A stretch of 64,000 nt of DNA from Glaciimonas sp. (GCA_012927585.1 JABBOY010000005.1:28670-92669); one strand, 5' to 3'. Counted from the stretch's first letter, positions 1 to 12,668 are shown. Notes: generated from the sequence alone by a model not told the origin. Program-made: numbers and translations.

Positions 1-2
1 AA

Positions 3-980
<978 letters not shown>

Positions 981-1021
981 GCGGGCAAGCACGCTCACAT
1001 AAAGAATTGACGAGGAATATC

Positions 1022-1441
1022 ATGCGAATTACACAAGGTACATTTTCATTTTTGCCCGATCTGACTGATGGACAAATCACTAAACAGATAGATTATTGCC
1101 TCGGTAAAGGCTGGGCGCTGGCAATCGAATATACCGACGACCCACATCCACGCAATACCTATTGGGAAATGTTCGGGCCGCCGATGTTCGATCTGCGCGA
1201 CCCGGCCGGGATCATGCTGGAACTAACAAACTGTCGTAAAACATTTGCCAACTATTACATTCGCATGACGGCGTTTGATTCCAGCCAAGGAGTGGAATCT
1301 CTGGTGATGGCGTTTATCGTCAACCGTCCTGAAGTCGAGCCAGGCTTTCGATTGGTTCGTCATGAAGAGGCCGGCCGCACGATTCGTTACAGCATCGAGA
1401 GCTATGCGGTGCAGGCCAGACCAGAGGGTGCGCGTTACTGA
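1022..1441 (+). CDS. cbbS: RuBisCO form I small subunit (red-type)
   Basis: Small subunit that caps the L8 core. The 139-residue protein begins MRITQGTFSFLPDLTD, the usual red-type N-terminus, and its length includes the C-terminal hairpin extension that green-type subunits lack. The start at 1022 is preceded by GAGGA at 1012-1016. An in-frame TTG at 1007 lies upstream of that site and was rejected. It follows cbbL by 41 nt and precedes cbbX by 33 nt, so the three genes are very likely co-transcribed. Confidence 0.96.
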   Translation: MRITQGTFSFLPDLTDGQITKQIDYCLGKGWALAIEYTDDPHPRNTYWEMFGPPMFDLRDPAGIMLELTNCRKTFANYYIRMTAFDSSQGVESLVMAFIVNRPEVEPGFRLVRHEEAGRTIRYSIESYAVQARPEGARY

Positions 1442-1474
1442 TCCGCCTTTCATTGTCTTTATATCGAGTTCATC

Positions 1475-2407
1475 ATGCAAACGCCGAACATCACACCAGC
1501 CGCACCAATAAATCCGTTTGCGCTGGCACTAGCCAGTTCCGGCATTACGGAACTGCTGGCGCAGCTGGATCGCGAGTTGATTGGCCTGGCACCGGTCAAG
1601 CAACGCATCCGTGACATTGCAGCATTGTTGTTAGTGGACAAACTACGCACGAAACGCGGCTTTTCGGCGGGAGCTCCGAGCCTGCATATGTGTTTTTCTG
1701 GGAATCCAGGCACAGGGAAAACGACTGTTGCCTTACGTATGGCAGCCATATTGCATAGCCTGGGTTATGTCCGTAAAGGGCATTTAATCGCGGTAACACG
1801 CGACGATCTGGTAGGCCAATATATCGGCCACACTGCACCCAAGACCAAGGAAGTTCTGAAGAAAGCGATGGGCGGTGTACTGTTCATCGACGAAGCGTAT
1901 TACCTGTATCGCCCGGAAAACGAACGTGACTACGGCCAGGAAGCAATTGAAATTCTGCTGCAAGTGATGGAGAACAATCGTGACGATCTGGTGGTGATTC
2001 TGGCCGGCTACAAGTACCGTATGGATCGGTTTTTCGAATCCAATCCCGGCATGTCTTCGCGTATTGCACATCATATTGACTTTCCAGACTACGGTGTCGA
2101 TGAATTGGCGCAGATCGCCGACCTGATGCTGGAAACCATGCAATACCACTTTGACGACGATGCGAGGCGTGTATTTACCGACTATTTGGAACGTCGCATG
2201 GCACAACCGCACTTTGCCAACGCACGTAGCGTGCGTAATGCACTGGATCGGGCGCGGCTGCGGCATGCGTCACGACTGATGCAAGACCCAGCCTCGGTAG
2301 CTGATGATTTATCACTGACGACCATCACTGCACCTGACCTGCTGGCCAGTCGCGTATTTACTAAGCCAAACCAGCAGACCGATGTAAAAGAGAAAACAGC
2401 ATCTTAA
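1475..2407 (+). CDS. cbbX: Red-type RuBisCO activase CbbX (AAA+ ATPase)
   Basis: AAA+ remodeller that removes inhibitory sugar phosphates from red-type RuBisCO by pulling on the large-subunit C-terminus. In the 310-residue product the Walker A motif GNPGTGKT is near residues 76-83, the pore-loop segment [10 protein letters not shown] near 117-126, and Walker [10 protein letters not shown] near 135-143. The family's usual length is about 300 residues. Its position directly after cbbLS matches the red-type arrangement. The last codons overlap the start of a decayed cbbY fragment that begins at 2401. Confidence 0.95.
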   Translation: MQTPNITPAAPINPFALALASSGITELLAQLDRELIGLAPVKQRIRDIAALLLVDKLRTKRGFSAGAPSLHMCFSGNPGTGKTTVALRMAAILHSLGYVRKGHLIAVTRDDLVGQYIGHTAPKTKEVLKKAMGGVLFIDEAYYLYRPENERDYGQEAIEILLQVMENNRDDLVVILAGYKYRMDRFFESNPGMSSRIAHHIDFPDYGVDELAQIADLMLETMQYHFDDDARRVFTDYLERRMAQPHFANARSVRNALDRARLRHASRLMQDPASVADDLSLTTITAPDLLASRVFTKPNQQTDVKEKTAS

Positions 2408-2475
2408 AGACACTGATCTTTGACATGGGCGGCACGCTAGCCGATACCGAGACCGCGATACATTTAACTTGGCGT
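2401..2475 (+). pseudogene. cbbY: Fragment of cbbY (5' end only)
   Basis: Read from 2401, the frame gives [19 protein letters not shown], almost the same as the N-terminus of the intact CbbY at 4139 ([19 protein letters not shown]). Over the 45 nt from CTG at 2413, 37 positions match the intact gene. After a 6-nt deletion the similarity continues briefly through CATTTAAC and GGCG and then stops. The start codon is ATC, the catalytic second Asp of DxDGT is Gly, and the rest of the gene is absent. It is a relic of a second cbbY once located directly after cbbX. Confidence 0.8.
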
Positions 2476-2756
2476 ATAACGATGCATAAAAAATCAATCC
2501 ATAAGTATTTACTGATGTAATTTGAATTTTTATTTATTAGATATGATGCCATTTGTTTTATATAGTGAAATCCATAGATAGTCAATCGGGCATCAGATCA
2601 GCTGATGAAAGTACGGTGGGCAGTAGTAGTGAAGTACAACAAATTATGGATTTGAAGAAGCGCCATTCGGACTGCGTTTTTATAGCAGCCTCCAACCGTA
2701 GTTAGACTTGCCAGCACGCATCAACCGACGCACGCAACCCTTGAGAGGAAAATAAA
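2476..2756 (+). other. AT-rich gap between the form I and form II RuBisCO genes
   Basis: No credible gene. The first part (about 2480-2580) is strongly AT-rich and could hold a promoter for the cbbM section. No clear LysR-type (CbbR) operator could be fixed by eye. The last bases hold the cbbM ribosome-binding site AGAGGA at 2744-2749. The cbbY fragment at the left edge shows that the region has been rearranged. Confidence 0.5.
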
Positions 2757-4136
2757 ATGGATCAATCCACCCGCTACGCCCGACTTGAACTGAAAGAAGC
2801 CGACCTGATTGCAAACGGGCAGCATGTGTTGTGCGCCTACATCCTCAAACCTAAAACTGGTCATGGCTATCTTGCGACTGCCGCGCACTTTGCCGCCGAA
2901 TCCTCGACCGGCACTAATGTTGAGGTTTCGACCACCGACGACTTCACCAGAGGGGTGGATGCGCTGGTTTATGAAATTGAGCCTGAGCGGGAAATCACCA
3001 AAATTGCATTTCCAATTGCACTATTCGACCGCAATATTACCGATGGACGGGCGATGATGGCTTCATTCCTGACTTTAACCATCGGAAACAATCAAGGTAT
3101 GGGCGATGTCGAGTATGCCAAGATGCACGATTTTTATATTCCGCCTGGCTTTTTACAGCTGTTCGATGGCCCGACCATGAATATCACCGATATGTGGCGC
3201 GTGCTGCGCCGTCCCCTGGTTAACGGTGGCATGGTGGTCGGCACCATCATCAAGCCCAAGCTCGGTTTGCGTCCGAAGCCGTTTGCCGAGGCCTGCCATG
3301 CGTTCTGGCTAGGCGGCGATTTCATCAAGAACGACGAGCCGCAGGGCAACCAGGTGTATGCGCCGATACGCGAAACTATTCCGCTGGTGGCGGACGCGAT
3401 GCGGCGCGCACAGGATGCGACCGGCCAGGCCAAGCTGTTTTCCTTCAACATCACTGCCGACGATCCATTCGAGATCATCGCGCGCGGCGAATACATACTC
3501 GAAACTTTTGGTGAAAACGCGCATCACATCGCTTTTCTGATAGACGGTTACGTAGCCGGTACTACTGCGGTAACTACCTGCCGTCGCCGCTTTCCGAACC
3601 AATTTCTGCATTATCATCGTGCCGGCCATGGTGCCGTCACGAGCCCGCAAAGCAAGCGTGGCTACACCACATTTGTGCATTGCAAGATGGCGCGTATGTT
3701 GGGTGCATCCGGCATCCATACCGGCACCATGGGCTACGGCAAAATGGAAGGTGAAAACGAGGATAAACGTATCGCTTACATGCTGGAGCGCGATGCTGCC
3801 CAAGGGCCGTTTTATTACCAGGAATGGCAATCGATGAAAGCCACCACGCCGATAGTTTCCGGCGGCATGAATGCGCTGCGCCTACCAGGATTTTTCGATA
3901 ATCTTGGCCACTCGAATGTGATCCAGACTTCAGGGGGCGGCGCTTTCGGTCACGTCGATGGCGGCACGGCGGGTGCGATTTCGCTGCAGCAGGCACAAGA
4001 TGCATGGCAACAGAGCATCGATTTGGTGGACTACGCGAAGGACCATACCGAGTTGCGCGGTGCATTCATATCGTTTCCTGCAGATGCCGACAAGCTATAC
4101 CCTGCATGGCGTGCTGCGCTGAAGGTAGGAGGCTGA
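2757..4136 (+). CDS. cbbM: RuBisCO form II
   Basis: Second CO2-fixing enzyme, of the form II type that works as large-subunit dimers without a small subunit and generally suits high CO2 and low O2. The 459-residue product has IIKPKLGL with Lys166 and the metal loop [14 protein letters not shown] with Lys191, Asp193 and Glu194, matching the Rhodospirillum rubrum numbering. It also has HYHRAGHGA, the loop-6 motif [12 protein letters not shown] and SGGGAFGH. All catalytic residues I can check are present. AGAGGA lies 7 nt before the ATG. No cbbQ or cbbO activase genes follow; the next gene is cbbY. Confidence 0.97.
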   Translation: MDQSTRYARLELKEADLIANGQHVLCAYILKPKTGHGYLATAAHFAAESSTGTNVEVSTTDDFTRGVDALVYEIEPEREITKIAFPIALFDRNITDGRAMMASFLTLTIGNNQGMGDVEYAKMHDFYIPPGFLQLFDGPTMNITDMWRVLRRPLVNGGMVVGTIIKPKLGLRPKPFAEACHAFWLGGDFIKNDEPQGNQVYAPIRETIPLVADAMRRAQDATGQAKLFSFNITADDPFEIIARGEYILETFGENAHHIAFLIDGYVAGTTAVTTCRRRFPNQFLHYHRAGHGAVTSPQSKRGYTTFVHCKMARMLGASGIHTGTMGYGKMEGENEDKRIAYMLERDAAQGPFYYQEWQSMKATTPIVSGGMNALRLPGFFDNLGHSNVIQTSGGGAFGHVDGGTAGAISLQQAQDAWQQSIDLVDYAKDHTELRGAFISFPADADKLYPAWRAALKVGG

Positions 4137-4138
4137 AC

Positions 4139-4906
4139 ATGTTGCGCGCCCTGATTTTCGATGTGGACGGCACTCTGGCCGATACCGAGACAGCGCATCG
4201 GAATGCATTTAACGCGGCGTTTGCAGAGGTTGGGCCGGATTGGTACTGGAGCGAGTCTCTCTATGCCGGCCTGCTCGACGTGGCAGGCGGCAAGGAGCGA
4301 CTACAGTATTACTGGAACATGATTGATCCGGAAGAGGCAGGCGGGCGCAGGGTCAAGGAAATGATTGACGCTGCACATGCTGCCAAGACGCGGCATTATG
4401 CAACCATGGTCAGTGGCGGCAAGCTTTCCTTGCGCCCCGGCATGCTAAGACTGATTCGCGAAGCCTATGCAGCGCAAATGCCGATGGCGATAGCCTCTAC
4501 CACCACGCCTGCCAATATCGATGCGCTGCTGTGCACGCCGCTGGGCAGCGATTGGCGCAGGCTGTTTGCTGCCGTATGCGATGCGTCCACAGTCAAAAAC
4601 AAAAAACCGGCACCGGATGTGTATCTGGCCGCACTCGAAGCACTTGCACTACCGGCATCAGAGTGTCTGGCTTTCGAAGATTCAGAGAATGGGCTGCGCG
4701 CAGCACATGCGGCGGGGATTGCAACATTGATTACGCCAACCGTTTATACGGTCGGGCACCAGTTCACCGATGCACTTCTCGTGCTGCCGCATTTGGGCGA
4801 CCCGGACCAACCGATGGGACAGCATGTTCCGGGTGCTGATCAGCGCTGGGTCGATCTGGCGGCACTGCGGCGCTGGCATAACGGCACTTTATTCGAGGCG
4901 GCTTAA
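4139..4906 (+). CDS. cbbY: CbbY, HAD-family xylulose-1,5-bisphosphate phosphatase
   Basis: HAD-superfamily phosphatase that in characterised homologues destroys xylulose-1,5-bisphosphate, a misfire product that inhibits RuBisCO. The 255-residue protein starts [20 protein letters not shown], which carries the catalytic DxDGT motif. Motif II (ASTTTPAN) is near residues 121-128, the conserved Lys lies in NKKPAPDVY, and [11 protein letters not shown] is the acidic motif. The start at 4139 is preceded by GGTAGGAGG overlapping the cbbM end. The frame extends further upstream inside cbbM, but that part has no family similarity. One base separates it from rpe. Confidence 0.93.
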   Translation: MLRALIFDVDGTLADTETAHRNAFNAAFAEVGPDWYWSESLYAGLLDVAGGKERLQYYWNMIDPEEAGGRRVKEMIDAAHAAKTRHYATMVSGGKLSLRPGMLRLIREAYAAQMPMAIASTTTPANIDALLCTPLGSDWRRLFAAVCDASTVKNKKPAPDVYLAALEALALPASECLAFEDSENGLRAAHAAGIATLITPTVYTVGHQFTDALLVLPHLGDPDQPMGQHVPGADQRWVDLAALRRWHNGTLFEAA

Positions 4907-4907
4907 A

Positions 4908-5603
4908 ATGAAAACCTCAGAGATTCGCATCGCGCCATCCATTCTTTCTGCCGATTTTTCCCGTCTGGGAGAAGAAGTGCGCGCCATTGAAGCCGCCGGG
5001 GCCGACCTGGTCCATTTCGACGTGATGGATAACCACTACGTACCCAATCTGACCATTGGGCCGCTGGTGTGCGAAGCGATCCGCCCGCATGTAACGATCC
5101 CAATCGACGTGCATCTGATGGTCGAACCGGTGGATGCGCTGATTCCACTGTTCGCGAAGGCGGGCGCCAATTTCATCACCTTTCACCCGGAAGCGAGCCG
5201 CCACGTCGATCGCACGCTCAGCCTGATCCGCGAGCATGGCTGCAAGGCCGGGTTGGTATTCAATCCCGCCATGCCACTGGATTTGCTCGACTATGTCATG
5301 GATAAAATCGACATGGTGCTGCTAATGAGCGTCAACCCAGGCTTTGCTGGCCAGAAATTTATCCCCAGTACACTCACAAAACTAACAGCAGTACGCGCTC
5401 GTATCGATGCCCACCAGGCTGCCGGCGGTCACAACATATGGCTTGAGGTCGATGGCGGCGTCAGGGCAGACAACATCGGTGTTATTCGGCAAGCTGGAGC
5501 CGATACCTTTGTAGCCGGTAGTGCAGTTTTTAGCGCACCTGACGCAGATAAAGGGTACCGCACCATCATACAGCAACTACGCGCGCAAGCCCTCAACCTA
5601 TAA
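4908..5603 (+). CDS. cbbE: Ribulose-phosphate 3-epimerase
   Basis: Interconverts xylulose-5-phosphate and ribulose-5-phosphate in the regeneration phase of the Calvin cycle. A TIM-barrel protein of 231 residues, it has the family signatures [28 protein letters not shown] with the metal-binding and catalytic His and Asp, [17 protein letters not shown] and EVDGGV. The ATG at 4908 follows the cbbY stop immediately. A longer upstream frame only reads through cbbY out of frame. It may also serve the pentose phosphate pathway. Confidence 0.95.
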   Translation: MKTSEIRIAPSILSADFSRLGEEVRAIEAAGADLVHFDVMDNHYVPNLTIGPLVCEAIRPHVTIPIDVHLMVEPVDALIPLFAKAGANFITFHPEASRHVDRTLSLIREHGCKAGLVFNPAMPLDLLDYVMDKIDMVLLMSVNPGFAGQKFIPSTLTKLTAVRARIDAHQAAGGHNIWLEVDGGVRADNIGVIRQAGADTFVAGSAVFSAPDADKGYRTIIQQLRAQALNL

Positions 5604-5622
5604 AAACCGAGCGGAGATCATC

Positions 5623-6711
5623 ATGTCCTTAACCCAGTATCGCACCACCCTGACCCAATTCTTGATTGAAGAACGGCGCCGTTATCCGGAAGCCAGCGGT
5701 GATTTCAATGGCTTGATTCTAAATGTTGCACTGGCATGCAAGAGCATTGCGCGTACCACTGCTTTTGGCGCGTTGGGCGGTGTGCTCGGCAATGCGGGTG
5801 GAGCCGGTGGCACCATCAATGTCCAAGGCGAAACACAGAAAAATCTCGATATCATGAGTAACGATGCTTTCTTGCATGTTACGGAATGGGGTGGCCAACT
5901 GGCCGGAATGGTATCCGAAGAAATGGAGGATCCGTATCAGATTCCGCATCCGTTTCCCAAAGGAAAATACCTGTTGGTGTTTGACCCTCTCGATGGCTCT
6001 TCCAATATCGACGTCAACGTTTCGGTGGGCAGTATTTTCTCGATACTGCGCGCACCGGACGGTGTCCAAAGCGCCAGCGAAAAGGATTTCCTGCAACCGG
6101 GTGCACAGCAATTGGCTGCAGGTTATGCTATTTATGGGCCGGCAACCATGTTAGTTCTGACCGTGGGGAACGGCGTCAACGGTTTCACCCTCGACCCTAA
6201 TTTGGGCGAATTCATTTTGACCCATCCCAGCTTGCAAATCCCGCCAGATACGAATGAATTTGCCATCAATGCATCGAATAGCCGCTTCTGGGAAGAACCG
6301 ATTAAACGCTATGTGGATGAGTGCATGGCCGGTAAAACCGGGATGCGCGGCAAGGACTTCAATATGCGCTGGATTGCCTCGATGGTGGCCGAAGCGCACC
6401 GCATTCTGATGCGCGGTGGTGTGTTTATGTATCCACGCGACTATAAGGACCCCGACAAACCAGGTCGACTGCGACTGCTGTACGAAGCTAATCCGATCGG
6501 CTTCATCATGGAACAGGCGGGCGGCAAAGCCAGTACCGGTCGTCAATCGATCATGGCAGTGCAACCGACGTCGCTGCATCAACGTATCGGTCTCATCTTT
6601 GGTTCGCGCAATGAAGTCGAGCGTATTGAGAGCTATCACAATGCGCCGCAGAAGCATGATTTGCCGAATCCGCTATTCAATGAGCGCAGCCTGTTTCGTG
6701 GATCTAATTAA
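5623..6711 (+). CDS. cbbF: Fructose-1,6-bisphosphatase, class I
   Basis: Hydrolyses fructose-1,6-bisphosphate, and possibly sedoheptulose-1,7-bisphosphate, in the regeneration phase. The 362-residue protein carries the metal-binding block [16 protein letters not shown] and the sugar-phosphate segment around [21 protein letters not shown] (read as MRGGVFMYP). It ends near the class I signature [17 protein letters not shown]. The start is the ATG at 5623, preceded by GCGGAGA. No separate sedoheptulose bisphosphatase gene is present, so a bifunctional role is plausible but inferred. Confidence 0.94.
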   Translation: MSLTQYRTTLTQFLIEERRRYPEASGDFNGLILNVALACKSIARTTAFGALGGVLGNAGGAGGTINVQGETQKNLDIMSNDAFLHVTEWGGQLAGMVSEEMEDPYQIPHPFPKGKYLLVFDPLDGSSNIDVNVSVGSIFSILRAPDGVQSASEKDFLQPGAQQLAAGYAIYGPATMLVLTVGNGVNGFTLDPNLGEFILTHPSLQIPPDTNEFAINASNSRFWEEPIKRYVDECMAGKTGMRGKDFNMRWIASMVAEAHRILMRGGVFMYPRDYKDPDKPGRLRLLYEANPIGFIMEQAGGKASTGRQSIMAVQPTSLHQRIGLIFGSRNEVERIESYHNAPQKHDLPNPLFNERSLFRGSN

Positions 6712-6728
6712 TTTTTCGAGAGCACATC

Positions 6729-7613
6729 ATGTCTGAATGCCATCCAATTATTGCCATTACCGGCTCGTCTGGAGCGGGCACCACATCCGTTACCCGCACC
6801 TTTGAAAATATTTTTCGCCGCGAGAAGGTGCGCTCGGTCATTATCGAAGGCGACAGTTTTCATCGCTATGATCGCAATGAAATGAAGGTGAAGCTTGCTG
6901 CTGCTGAACAGATCGGCGATATGAAGTTCAGTCATTTCGGTCCAGATAACAATTTGTTCGCGGAACTTGAAACGCTGTTTCGCACCTATGGAGAGACTGG
7001 CACCGCCAAGCGTCGTAAATATCTGCACGACACCGAAGAAGCTGCACCTTACAAACAAGAGCCCGGCACCTTTACCCCGTGGGAGGACTTACCCGCGGAT
7101 ACCGACCTGCTATTTTACGAAGGGTTACATGGCGGCGTGGTCAACGACAAGGTCGATATCGCGCGGCATCCCGACCTGTTGATCGGCGTTGTGCCGGTGA
7201 TTAATCTGGAATGGATTCAAAAGCTGTGGCGCGACAAGTCCAAACGCGGCTATTCGACCGAGGCAGTCACCGATACCATCCTGCGCCGCATGCCGGATTA
7301 TGTGAACCACATCTGTCCGCAGTTTTCGCACACCCACGTCAATTTTCAGCGTGTGCCTTGTGTGGATACCTCCAATCCTTTCATTGCGCGTGAAATACCC
7401 GCGCCCGACGAGAGCTTTGTAGTGATCCGCTTCGCCAATCCGAAAGGAATCGATTTTCAGTATCTGCTGAATATGATCGACGGCTCATTCATGTCGCGCG
7501 CCAACACCATCGTGGTACCCGGCGGAAAAATGGAATTGGCTATGCAGTTGATTTTCACACCCTTCGTCCTGCGCATGATGGAACGTAAAAAACGCGCCAC
7601 AGGCGTCCTCTGA
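6729..7613 (+). CDS. cbbP: Phosphoribulokinase
   Basis: Phosphorylates ribulose-5-phosphate with ATP to regenerate the RuBisCO substrate, a step specific to the Calvin cycle. The 294-residue protein is of the class I (proteobacterial) type. It has the P-loop GSSGAGTTS near residues 12-20, the substrate-binding EGDSFHRYDR, and LFYEGLHGG with the Walker B-like acid. HFGPDNN lies between them. It starts 17 nt after cbbF and is followed after 9 nt by transketolase. Proteobacterial homologues are usually NADH-activated; I cannot confirm that here. Confidence 0.96.
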   Translation: MSECHPIIAITGSSGAGTTSVTRTFENIFRREKVRSVIIEGDSFHRYDRNEMKVKLAAAEQIGDMKFSHFGPDNNLFAELETLFRTYGETGTAKRRKYLHDTEEAAPYKQEPGTFTPWEDLPADTDLLFYEGLHGGVVNDKVDIARHPDLLIGVVPVINLEWIQKLWRDKSKRGYSTEAVTDTILRRMPDYVNHICPQFSHTHVNFQRVPCVDTSNPFIAREIPAPDESFVVIRFANPKGIDFQYLLNMIDGSFMSRANTIVVPGGKMELAMQLIFTPFVLRMMERKKRATGVL

Positions 7614-7622
7614 TAAAGGTGA

Positions 7623-9641
7623 ATGATGAATGCTCCAGAAAAATCAATGGTAACCGCCGCCACAGCAGCAGACGCTTTGCGTTTTTTAGCGGCCGATGCG
7701 GTAGAAAAAGCACAATCCGGTCATCCCGGCGCCCCGATGGGAATGGCTGAAATTGCCGATGTGCTTTGGCGCCGCCATCTGCGTCACAACCCAACTGACC
7801 CAAAATGGATTAACCGTGATCGCTTCATCTTGTCCAACGGGCATGGCTCAATGCTGCTCTACGCGCTTTTGCACCTGACTGGTTATGATTTGCCGATAGA
7901 GGAAATCAAACAGTTTCGTCAGATGCATTCGAAAACGCCTGGGCATCCAGAAGTTAATGTCACGCCTGGCGTGGAAACCACGACCGGCCCGCTTGGTCAA
8001 GGTTTAGCCAATGCAGTCGGCATGGCACTCGCGGAAAAAATGCTGGCGGCCAGCTTCAACCGTCCAGGCCACGCCGTCATCGACCACCACACCTATGTGT
8101 TTATGGGCGACGGTTGTTTGATGGAAGGCATCAGTCATGAGGTCTGCTCTCTGGCGGGTACGCTCGGATTAGGAAAATTGATCGGCTTTTACGACGACAA
8201 TGGCATTTCGATCGATGGCAATGTCGAAGGCTGGTTCAACGACGATACACCAAAGCGCTTTGCCGCTTATGGCTGGAACGTGATCGCGGCTGTCGACGGA
8301 CATGATGTCGAAGCACTCGACACCGCGATCCGGCAGGCCAAGTCGCAGCAATGCCAACCTACGCTGATCTGCTGCAAAACCGTGATTGGGCAGGGTGCGC
8401 CGACCAAGGCTGGGGGGCACAATGTGCATGGCGCCCCGCTTGGCACCCAGGAGATTGCGGCGATGCGCGTGCAAAAAAACTGGGCCGCTGCACCGTTTGA
8501 GGTACCGCCGGAGATGGCGGCGGCGTGGGACGGGCGCGATGCCGGGCGAGCCCTTCAGGCCGAATGGGAAGTGGGTTTTGCCGCTTATCAGGCAGCGTTT
8601 CCCGAGTTGGCTGCCGAACTGACTCGCCGCACCGCAGGTATCCTGCCCGCAGCGTTATCCGGGCAGTTTGCGCAGTTGATCAACACTCCCGGCGAACTGC
8701 ACAAGAAGGTGGCAACCCGCAAAGCATCGCAAATTGTGCTCGAACATATCACGGCGACGCTACCCGAGTTTTTTGGCGGATCGGCGGATTTATCCGGTTC
8801 CAACCTGACCAATGTCAAGGCATCGGTGTGGATCAATCATCATGGCAGCGGGAATTACCTGAGCTATGGCGTGCGCGAGTTCGGCATGGCCGCGATCATG
8901 AATGGCATGGCGCTATACGGCGGCTTTATTCCCTACGGCGGCACTTTCATGACGTTCTCGGATTATTCGCGTAATGCGATTCGCATGGCGGCGCTGATGC
9001 AACAGCGCGTGATTCATGTCCTCACGCATGACTCTATCGGTCTGGGCGAAGACGGACCGACACACCAACCGGTTGAACATGCTGCCAGCTTGCGCCTGAT
9101 ACCCAATAACCGGCTCTGGCGTCCATGCGATGGGGTTGAGACCGCCATCGCCTGGCAAGCGGCAATCACGCGTGCGGATGGTCCGACCTGCCTCGTGCTT
9201 TCGCGCCAAGCTTTGACGCCTTTTGCGCGCAATCCTGAGCAAGTCAGCAATATCGCTCGTGGCGGCTATGTATTGATCGATTGCGCACAGCCTCAAGTGG
9301 TGCTGATTGCGACCGGTTCTGAAGTGGAAATAGCTACTACCGCAGCCGTGCAATTAACCCAGGAAGGCGTTGCCGTGCGGGTGGTTTCGATGCCCTGCGT
9401 TGAAGCTTTTTATGCGCAGGATGCCAACTACCGCAACCATGTTTTGCCAAACGGAGTTCCCCGCGTGAGCATCGAAGCCGGGGTGACCTGGTTCTGGCGC
9501 GCAGTCGTAGGAGAAAACGGCATCGCCATCGGTATCGATACATTCGGTGAATCAGCTCCGGCGGAACAACTGTATGCGCACTTCAAGTTGACGCCTACTC
9601 ATGTGGCCGAGTGTGCGCTCGCTGTGATCCAGGGTTGCTAA
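7623..9641 (+). CDS. cbbT: Transketolase
   Basis: Thiamine-diphosphate enzyme that moves two-carbon ketol units between sugar phosphates in the regeneration phase. The 672-residue length is typical. The N-terminal part has HPGAPMGMA, the TPP-binding [12 protein letters not shown] and the NGISIDG block. The middle domain has [13 protein letters not shown] and [19 protein letters not shown]. The C-terminal domain includes LVLSRQ and ATGSEVEIA. Two adjacent ATG codons (7623 and 7626) could start it. Its stop codon shares one base with the next start codon. Confidence 0.96.
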   Translation: MMNAPEKSMVTAATAADALRFLAADAVEKAQSGHPGAPMGMAEIADVLWRRHLRHNPTDPKWINRDRFILSNGHGSMLLYALLHLTGYDLPIEEIKQFRQMHSKTPGHPEVNVTPGVETTTGPLGQGLANAVGMALAEKMLAASFNRPGHAVIDHHTYVFMGDGCLMEGISHEVCSLAGTLGLGKLIGFYDDNGISIDGNVEGWFNDDTPKRFAAYGWNVIAAVDGHDVEALDTAIRQAKSQQCQPTLICCKTVIGQGAPTKAGGHNVHGAPLGTQEIAAMRVQKNWAAAPFEVPPEMAAAWDGRDAGRALQAEWEVGFAAYQAAFPELAAELTRRTAGILPAALSGQFAQLINTPGELHKKVATRKASQIVLEHITATLPEFFGGSADLSGSNLTNVKASVWINHHGSGNYLSYGVREFGMAAIMNGMALYGGFIPYGGTFMTFSDYSRNAIRMAALMQQRVIHVLTHDSIGLGEDGPTHQPVEHAASLRLIPNNRLWRPCDGVETAIAWQAAITRADGPTCLVLSRQALTPFARNPEQVSNIARGGYVLIDCAQPQVVLIATGSEVEIATTAAVQLTQEGVAVRVVSMPCVEAFYAQDANYRNHVLPNGVPRVSIEAGVTWFWRAVVGENGIAIGIDTFGESAPAEQLYAHFKLTPTHVAECALAVIQGC

Positions 9642-10348
9642 TGGGCAGCATCGATACCTCGCCGCGCGCGGTTCTGATCGACCTCGATGGCACGCTGGTG
9701 GAAACGGCCCCCGACATTGTTGCAGCGGCCAACCGCATGCTGGAAGAACTGGGCGCACCGTCTTTGCCATACAAAACGGTGCGCAGCTTCATCGGTAAGG
9801 GTGTACCCAATCTGGTGCGTTGCATACTCGATGTCAGCGGTATTTCCGACACATTTGATGAGCAGTATGCGCAAAATCTGTTCTATAAGCATTATCGGGA
9901 TACAAACGGACATTTCGGTACCGTGTTTCCTGGTGTGCGAGAGGGTCTGATGGCATTAAAAGAGGCCGATTATCGGCTGGCCTGCATCACTAACAAGCCG
10001 TTTGAATTTGCCGAATCTTTGCTGCAAATCTCCGGATTGGATGGGTATTTTGACATCCTGGTGGGTGGCGACTCCATACCGCAGATGAAACCTGCACCGG
10101 AGCCGCTGCTACATGCCTGCCGCGTGCTGGAGGTAAGTCCAGGAAGGTCGTCGATGGTGGGAGATTCGGCAGTCGATGTGGCCGCCGCCCGGGCCGCCCG
10201 GATGCCGGTCTATATCGTGCGCTACGGCTACCCGGGGCCGGATGGGTACAACGGCATGCAATGCGACGCCTTGATCGAATCCTTTAATGAATTACCGACT
10301 CTGCTTGCACAGCCACACATACAAACAAAAAAAGAAATAACACCATGA
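9641..10348 (+). CDS. cbbZ: Phosphoglycolate phosphatase
   Basis: HAD-family phosphatase that removes 2-phosphoglycolate made by the RuBisCO oxygenase reaction. The 235-residue product has the nucleophile motif [15 protein letters not shown], motif II CITNKP, the Lys in QMKPAPEPL, and the acidic motif [14 protein letters not shown]. The ATG at 9641 overlaps the transketolase TAA by one base, and the stop overlaps the gap start as ATGA. This packing argues for translational coupling. A longer frame from 9611 would lie inside transketolase and adds no homologous sequence. Confidence 0.94.
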   Translation: MGSIDTSPRAVLIDLDGTLVETAPDIVAAANRMLEELGAPSLPYKTVRSFIGKGVPNLVRCILDVSGISDTFDEQYAQNLFYKHYRDTNGHFGTVFPGVREGLMALKEADYRLACITNKPFEFAESLLQISGLDGYFDILVGGDSIPQMKPAPEPLLHACRVLEVSPGRSSMVGDSAVDVAAARAARMPVYIVRYGYPGPDGYNGMQCDALIESFNELPTLLAQPHIQTKKEITP

Positions 10349-11358
10349 CCATCAAAGTCGCCATCAATGGCTATGGCCGCATTGGCCGCAACGTACTTCG
10401 TGCCCTTTACGAAGGAAATAAAAAGCATGACATCCAGATCGTTGCAATCAATGACCTGGGCGACCCGAAAACTAATGCGCATCTGACCAAATACGATACT
10501 GCGCATGGCAGGTTCTCCGGCAACGTAACGGTGGATGGCAACTGCATGGTAGTCAACGGCGACCGCATACGCGTGCTGGCCAACCGCAATCCGGCCGAAC
10601 TGCCTTGGGGCGAACTGGGTGTGGATGTGGTTCTGGAGTGCACCGGCTTTTTTACGACCAAAGAAAAAGCATCGGCACACATTAAAGCCGGTGCGAAAAA
10701 GGTCATCATCTCCGCACCCGGCGGCAAGGATGTGGATGCCACGATCGTATATGGCGTCAACCACCAGGTGCTCAAAGCTACCGACACCGTGATTTCCAAC
10801 GCATCCTGCACCACCAACTGCCTGGCACCGCTGATTCAGCCGCTGCACGAAAAAATTGGCGTAGTCGCGGGCCTGATGACCACCATCCATGCCTATACCA
10901 ACGATCAGGTATTGACTGATGTGATGCACGAAGACCTGCGCCGCGCACGCTCGGCCACGATGAGCATGATTCCAACCAAAACCGGGGCGGCCGCAGCGGT
11001 GGGACTAGTGCTGCCTGAACTTAATGGCAAACTCGACGGTTATGCGATACGGGTACCGGTTATCAATGTCTCGATGGTCGACTTGAGTTTCATTTCCGAG
11101 CGACAAACCAGCATCGCCGAAGTCAATGCCATCATGAAACAAGCATCCACCTCAGACGCCCTGAAAGGGATTTTGGGTTACACCGACGAACCTTTGGTCA
11201 GCGTGGATTTCAATCACAACCCGGCGTCCAGCACCTTTGATGAATCTCTCACCAAGGTGTCCGGCAAGTTGGTCAAGGTTGGTAGCTGGTATGACAACGA
11301 GTGGGGGTTTTCGAACCGGATGCTCGACACTACGGTTGCATTGATGGCGGCGAAGTAA
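10345..11358 (+). CDS. cbbG: Glyceraldehyde-3-phosphate dehydrogenase, type I
   Basis: Reduces 1,3-bisphosphoglycerate to glyceraldehyde-3-phosphate in the reductive phase; it can also run glycolytically. The 337-residue protein has the Rossmann motif [14 protein letters not shown] and AINDLGD. The active-site [12 protein letters not shown] carries the nucleophile near Cys155, with the partner His near residue 182 and the C-terminal [12 protein letters not shown]. It overlaps the phosphoglycolate phosphatase stop by 4 nt. Cofactor preference cannot be decided by eye. Confidence 0.95.
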   Translation: MTIKVAINGYGRIGRNVLRALYEGNKKHDIQIVAINDLGDPKTNAHLTKYDTAHGRFSGNVTVDGNCMVVNGDRIRVLANRNPAELPWGELGVDVVLECTGFFTTKEKASAHIKAGAKKVIISAPGGKDVDATIVYGVNHQVLKATDTVISNASCTTNCLAPLIQPLHEKIGVVAGLMTTIHAYTNDQVLTDVMHEDLRRARSATMSMIPTKTGAAAAVGLVLPELNGKLDGYAIRVPVINVSMVDLSFISERQTSIAEVNAIMKQASTSDALKGILGYTDEPLVSVDFNHNPASSTFDESLTKVSGKLVKVGSWYDNEWGFSNRMLDTTVALMAAK

Positions 11359-11474
11359 TAACGGGAACAATAATAGCGCCTGCCGCTTGATGCGGTGATT
11401 CGACAGTGTGTAATGTTGTCGTTTCGATCTGATTGATGTTGCTCGAAATTCAAACTAGAAAAGCGATTATCACT

Positions 11475-12668
11475 ATGCAATTCAAGAAACTGATGGATTT
11501 TTCCGCTGCGCAATTGGCCGGACAACGAGTTTTCATTCGTGCCGACTTCAATGTGCCGCAAGACGACGCTGGCAACATTACCGACGATACACGCATCCGC
11601 GCTGCGATGGCGGGGGTGCGTTTCGCACTCGATGCTGGTGCGCGGGTGATGGTGACTTCGCATCTGGGACGTCCAGCCGAGGGTGCGCTGTTAGCGCGTG
11701 ATTCACTCGCGCCGGTTGCGCGGTGCTTAAGCCAGCATTTAGGTCAACCTGTGCGATTGGTGCCAAACTGGATTGACGGCAGCTTTGTCGTATCGCCGGG
11801 CGAGGTGGTCATACTCGAAAATTGCCGTGGCAATGTCGGTGAAAAAAGCAACGACATCACGCTGGCAAAAACGATGGCATCGCTATGTGACATCTATGTC
11901 AACGATGCTTTCGGCACTGCGCACCGCGCAGAAGCCAGCACCGAAGGCATCGCCCATCATGCCAAAATTGCCTGCGCCGGACCACTGATGGCAGCAGAGC
12001 TGGCCGCCTTGACCACTGCGCTGGCGAACGCCAAGAGACCGCTAGTGGCGATTGTTGCTGGTTCCAAAGTCTCGACCAAGCTCACCATCCTCGAAGCGCT
12101 GGCTGACAAGGTGGATCAATTAATTGTCGGTGGAGGGATCGCCAATACGTTTCTGCTGGCGCAAGGCGCACCGATTGGCAAGTCGCTGGCAGAGCCTGAT
12201 CTGGTAGAAGAAGCACGTCGCATCATTGACAAAATGCAGGCGCGTGGCGCGGCAGTCCCGTTACCAAGCGACGTAATATGTGCCAAACGCTTCTCTGCCG
12301 ATGCAACGCCTACTCTTAAAGCGATCAAAGATGTTGATGCGGACGATCTGATTGTCGACATCGGCACTGACAGCGCAGTAGCGCTGGCACGCACATTACA
12401 AACAGCCGGTACGATCGTGTGGAATGGCCCAGTCGGCGTATTCGAGTTCGAAGCATTTTCGGGAGGCACCCGCGTGTTAGCCCACGCTATAGCCAACTCT
12501 CCCGCTTACTCCATTGCAGGGGGTGGCGATACCGTGGCCGCGATCAATGCATTCGGTATCGCAGACCAGATCGACTACATTTCGACGGCTGGCGGTGCGT
12601 TTCTGGAGTTCCTTGAAGGCAAGACGCTGCCCGCCATAGAAGTGCTCAAGCAGCGGGCAAGTATCTGA
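11475..12668 (+). CDS. cbbK: Phosphoglycerate kinase
   Basis: Phosphorylates 3-phosphoglycerate, the RuBisCO product, with ATP. The start was set at 11475 ([20 protein letters not shown]), where family similarity begins; an in-frame ATG at 11433 would add 14 unrelated residues. The 397-residue length is typical. Markers are RADFNVPQD near the N-terminus, TSHLGRP, the [14 protein letters not shown] hinge block and the nucleotide loop GGGDTVAAI. The stop overlaps the pyk start. A gap of about 115 nt to gap holds no obvious terminator. Confidence 0.95.
   Translation: MQFKKLMDFSAAQLAGQRVFIRADFNVPQDDAGNITDDTRIRAAMAGVRFALDAGARVMVTSHLGRPAEGALLARDSLAPVARCLSQHLGQPVRLVPNWIDGSFVVSPGEVVILENCRGNVGEKSNDITLAKTMASLCDIYVNDAFGTAHRAEASTEGIAHHAKIACAGPLMAAELAALTTALANAKRPLVAIVAGSKVSTKLTILEALADKVDQLIVGGGIANTFLLAQGAPIGKSLAEPDLVEEARRIIDKMQARGAAVPLPSDVICAKRFSADATPTLKAIKDVDADDLIVDIGTDSAVALARTLQTAGTIVWNGPVGVFEFEAFSGGTRVLAHAIANSPAYSIAGGGDTVAAINAFGIADQIDYISTAGGAFLEFLEGKTLPAIEVLKQRASI

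Noticed and set aside
2476..2756. CbbR operator before cbbM
   Set aside because: Several T-N11-A matches exist, as expected by chance in AT-rich DNA; none forms a convincing pair of sites.
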